Shown: positions 61,101 to 64,000 of the stretch, in pieces | How the letters are laid out: every line of letters starts with the position of its first letter | Position numbering within the stretch: the stretch's first letter is position 1 | Program-made: the position numbers and the translations under genes | The notes under the pieces: generated by a model | Databases searched by the model: none | The model's input: only the letters and a program-made list of their open reading frames with translations | Told to the model about the DNA's origin: nothing | Source: Gymnopus androsaceus JB14 | Lineage: Eukaryota > Basidiomycota > Agaricomycetes > Agaricales > Omphalotaceae | Direction of reading: 5' to 3' | Assembly: GCA_009733575.1 (NCBI GenBank) | Contig: ML769388.1 | Span: 558,001-622,000, forward strand | Length of the DNA: 64,000 nucleotides

Positions 61101-64000
61101 TGCGCCTCTGTCGCACTTTGTCTTTGTTGCATCGGCAGGGAATGCTTTTACTGCCCGCAGCATACTTACAACACTGCAGCGTCGTAATCTGGTTCGTATC
61201 TCATGCAAGTATACGTTCAATGATACTAACGGCACTTTCCATAGATCACGTTCAACTGGGAACTAAACCATTGGGAGTAAGTTCACTCCTAAATGCGCCA
61301 TGAGTCCAGTAACTCATGTTGTTTTAGATACGACATGACAGCTATTGAAGCAAGTATGGACAATAGTCCCAAGTCTGATCCGGCAGACCTCACCTTCCTC
61401 GTTGCCCAATTCAGAGAACTTCCCGAAGAAGCTCGTAAATATATGCTATGGGCCATTTTCTTTGGAGAAACGTAAATCAGCTAAATTATTTTCTATTTAT
61501 ATTCTGACTCCTATGCTTCAGATTCATGCCGACGGAAGTTGCACTCATGATGGACTGGGATGATTCAAGCGGAAGTAGCGACAGTGACGAGAACGACACG
61601 CTCTTGCATCTTCGTCGCAATGTCGAGTCGTCTGGTCCTAACAATGCCAGTCGCGATTCGATGCGTGGTATGCAACTAGCGCTCGTTGAAGGCTGGCTGA
61701 TCCAACGGGCTCGAGACATGTGTAGCTTTGCGCATGACCGGTATCGGCAAGCTGTACTGGAAGAAGCCGGTACCCTTTCCGAGGAAACAAGATCAAAAAT
61801 GTCGCTGAGGGTATGCAGAAGCTTTTACTCGCATTGCTCCGCGGTAATTTACTGTAGCCGTTTTAGATTATCTTGATGATGCTTCATGAAACTCCAGTGG
61901 ACGTCTATCGGATTGCGGAGCACGCTAAAAGGTAAGTGATTCTTCGTTAATTTTCGAACAAAGACTGATTGACCCAGCTGCCTACCTCTTTTGCTTGAGC
62001 ATCCAAAGCGCGAAGAGCTATTAGATCTACTCATTGACGCCGGAGAAATGGCTTGGGCGAGAGGTGCGCATGAGGTACGCGTGGAACAGCATTTCTTTTT
62101 ATCCGGTCATAAGCTCATATATCCACATAGTTGGCAACCCAATCGTTCAAGAGCGCGAAATCTTTGCTTCGAGATGAGCCCTGGGCTGATAAGCCTCATC
62201 GAACGTTTTCGTTATTCTCCAGATTAGCCTCGTGAGTTGTGTATCTGACGTCCTATAGGATCACTTCAATGACCCTTTGTAGCTTAGCGACTTGGAGAGG
62301 TCTGTTTTTGTTGTATTTCTCAGCTGTATTCACTCATGTTGCAAGCAGGGGATCTCACGGAATCCAACGAATATCTGAAGCAATGTATGGCATATGCTCA
62401 ACAACCGGAAGACATTGCCACGACGCTTAGAGCTCAGTCTCGGAACAATTGGATGAACAAGGACTTCTCAGCAGCTCTGAATGACACGCTCAAAGCTCTC
62501 AAGATTCTGGGTACTGAAGTTAATCCTGCACCTACCCGTAGGGAGGCCGCTAATATGTTTGAGCGTGTTAAGAATGAGATCCTTGCGATAGGGTTCGATG
62601 AAATTCTGACCATTCCTCGTGCAACCGATCAACGCACAGAGCTGGCCACTCTGTTGCTCAATGATGCTGGTATCAATAATTATTGGTCCTCTTCACCGAT
62701 TACATTCGCAGAAATCATTGGGCTCACAGTACGTGCCATAACTTGAGTTATAACAAGACGCTTACGAATTCTTTTTATGCAGACTATACAATTGGCGTTG
62801 CGGTAAATCCCATTGTAAGGCGCTGGATTGGTGGAATTGACATCGCGCTTGTAGGTCTGGTTTCTCCACAGGAACGGCTTTGGGGTTTTTCTGGGCGCTG
62901 GGAGGTAAGATTAAAGAGCGCTGAAAATTTTTATCTTATCTAACCCCCAGCTTTCCTTTCTAGGTGCGGCCGAAGGCCGCGAACTCTATCGATTTTCTGT
63001 AGACCTTGCAAAGCTAGCTCTACGAATTGTTGAGGTTCATGGTAGTAGCGGAGAGAAATGGTCAGTCCTTGATCGTATCCTTATTTTTCCACCTATTAAT
63101 GATTTTTTTAAAGTCGAGCTTATGTCCTCTATTGTGCATTGGTGTCTGGTTTCGATAATGTTCACATACGCTCAATTTTACCGCGACTGGAAGAAGCTTT
63201 CAAGTACGGATGTAGTGCGGGAGACCGGTACGTCCGCTTTACCAATTTGGTAGGCACTTTCTCATTCATTCTCGTCAGAATCTACACTGGCTTTGCTACT
63301 TTACATATCATCACGATTCGTCTTTTCGTGTGTGACCATTGTAAGTCTTTTTGGTTTGATTTAGTTTGGAACTTAACTAAAAACAACCGCACCAGTGAGC
63401 GAACTTGTCTCTTTTGCCGAAGAGGTTTGTTCTTCTCTATTGCAGGGCGTGCCTTTATAACTTTCCTCCAGAGTGTTGCGGATATACAGATAACGGCACC
63501 AGGGGAGATTTCCGTCCTCGCTCAAGGCATGTTAATCTAGCAAATCCATGTTGAACACCTTACCTATGTTCTTCTAGGCACCCTCAACTGCATTCGTGCT
63601 CTTGGAGGGTATACACGGGCCTCTTCTGCTGAAACCGTGTTTGACACTGAAACCTTCAAGGAGGCCGACTATCTTGAGCAAATTAAAGCGGCTTCGGGTA
63701 ATTTGCCACTGGTTCTCAATTGGTATGTTGTCATGACCCTACTGACATTACACCTCGCTTATTGTCATTTTATCAGGTATAATGCATTCAAAGTACTTGC
63801 CTTTCCTTGGAGCTCGTCACATACAGCTAATAAATCCGCAGGTCGTCGGTCTATATTGTTTAGGATATGTCCAAGAAGCAGCCGAGCTGGGCTTCTACGT
63901 CTATACAACCCGGAATAAACATCCAAAGTACGCCATTTTTCTGCATTCATTTGTGATCCACAGACTGACAAATAAGCGTAAAGCCATCGGCACATCCGAT
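58134..64000 (+). CDS. Hybrid histidine kinase with pseudokinase and AAA domains (group X type), N-terminal part
   Basis: This is the N-terminal part of a very large sensor kinase that runs past the window. It starts with a protein-kinase-like domain: MAGYRKYDTIGRG, SVLAKIAPAHSN, ECLEMIH-type CLEMIHRTGIIHREVRANAF, RFAHFGNRAVSLE, YLAPEQTGS, DLYSLGILFW. HRE and HFG replace the catalytic HRD and DFG. An AAA/STAND ATPase follows, with Walker A VLLVGPPGAGKSS and Walker B LFALFLDDLHEADDS, then a long helical-repeat region (AGDLTESNEYLKQCMAYAQQ, AEIIGLTTIQLALRSG, APGEISVLAQ). This is the layout of fungal group X HHKs (fission yeast Mak2/Mak3 type); GAF, HisKA and receiver domains should follow downstream. 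Frame breaks: an extra G at 58320-58322 and a missing base near 63452. The start at 58134 is uncertain. It probably senses oxidative or other stress upstream of a phosphorelay. Confidence 0.9.

Overview
The window is nuclear DNA of a filamentous basidiomycete, most likely an Agaricomycete (mushroom-forming fungus). The signs are dense genes on both strands, many introns of about 45-65 bases, a tRNA-Tyr with a short intron next to its anticodon, a Spc7/KNL1 kinetochore gene, a group-X-type hybrid histidine kinase, an exo-1,3-galactanase-like GH43, a GH16 glucanase and a flavin halogenase of the basidiomycete type. I found no phage, plasmid, insertion sequence or CRISPR array. Gene spans below run from start codon to stop codon and include introns.

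Layout: 1-1397 end of VAC8 (+); 2162-4045 GH16 glucanase (+); 4245-5848 F-box/LRR gene with an in-frame stop (-); 6376-8749 BAG-domain cochaperone (-); 9009-9095 tRNA-Tyr; 9327-12978 GYF-domain protein (-); 13192-15613 acetyl-CoA transporter (-); 16714-18774 cytochrome P450 (+), tail to tail with ERG5/CYP61 at 19002-20832 (-); 21432-21512 long hairpin; 21799-23262 single-pass membrane protein (+); 23451-27682 SPC7/KNL1 (+); 27963-28457 small mitochondrial LEA-like protein (+); 28833-30355 eIF4A (+); 30837-32348 unknown proline-rich protein (-); 32625-34700 PRP31 (-), divergent from CCA1 at 34786-36921 (+) across only 85 bp; 37142-38493 HMG-box regulator (-); 39038-41156 ROK1 helicase (-); 41728-43908 GH43 with a CBM35-like tail (+); 44216-45677 mitochondrial dicarboxylate carrier (-); 46121-48975 VIT/VWA protein (+); 49065-51341 SR-type protein with three RRMs (-); 51779-54067 halogenase (+); 54317-55343 unknown spliced gene (-); 55802-57837 SUB2 (+); 58134 to the window end, N-terminal half of a hybrid histidine kinase (+).

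Most genes are unlinked housekeeping functions: RNA helicases and splicing (eIF4A, ROK1, SUB2, PRP31, the RRM protein), tRNA 3' end maturation (CCA1), the kinetochore (SPC7), sterol synthesis (ERG5), and vacuole, mitochondrial and ER membranes (VAC8, carrier, acetyl-CoA transporter). Secreted wall-active enzymes and a stand-alone halogenase are interspersed. I see no biosynthetic cluster.

Three window-wide observations matter most. (1) Many genes use introns that start with GC instead of GT; I can place nine, seven of them forced by protein conservation. (2) Very small exons of 6-15 bases encode conserved motifs in the GH43, carrier and halogenase genes. (3) At least two dozen single-base frame breaks, most in runs of one base, interrupt otherwise well conserved genes. 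These look more like base-calling errors than pseudogenes, so start-to-stop ORFs mislead here. ERG5 carries six and deserves its own check.
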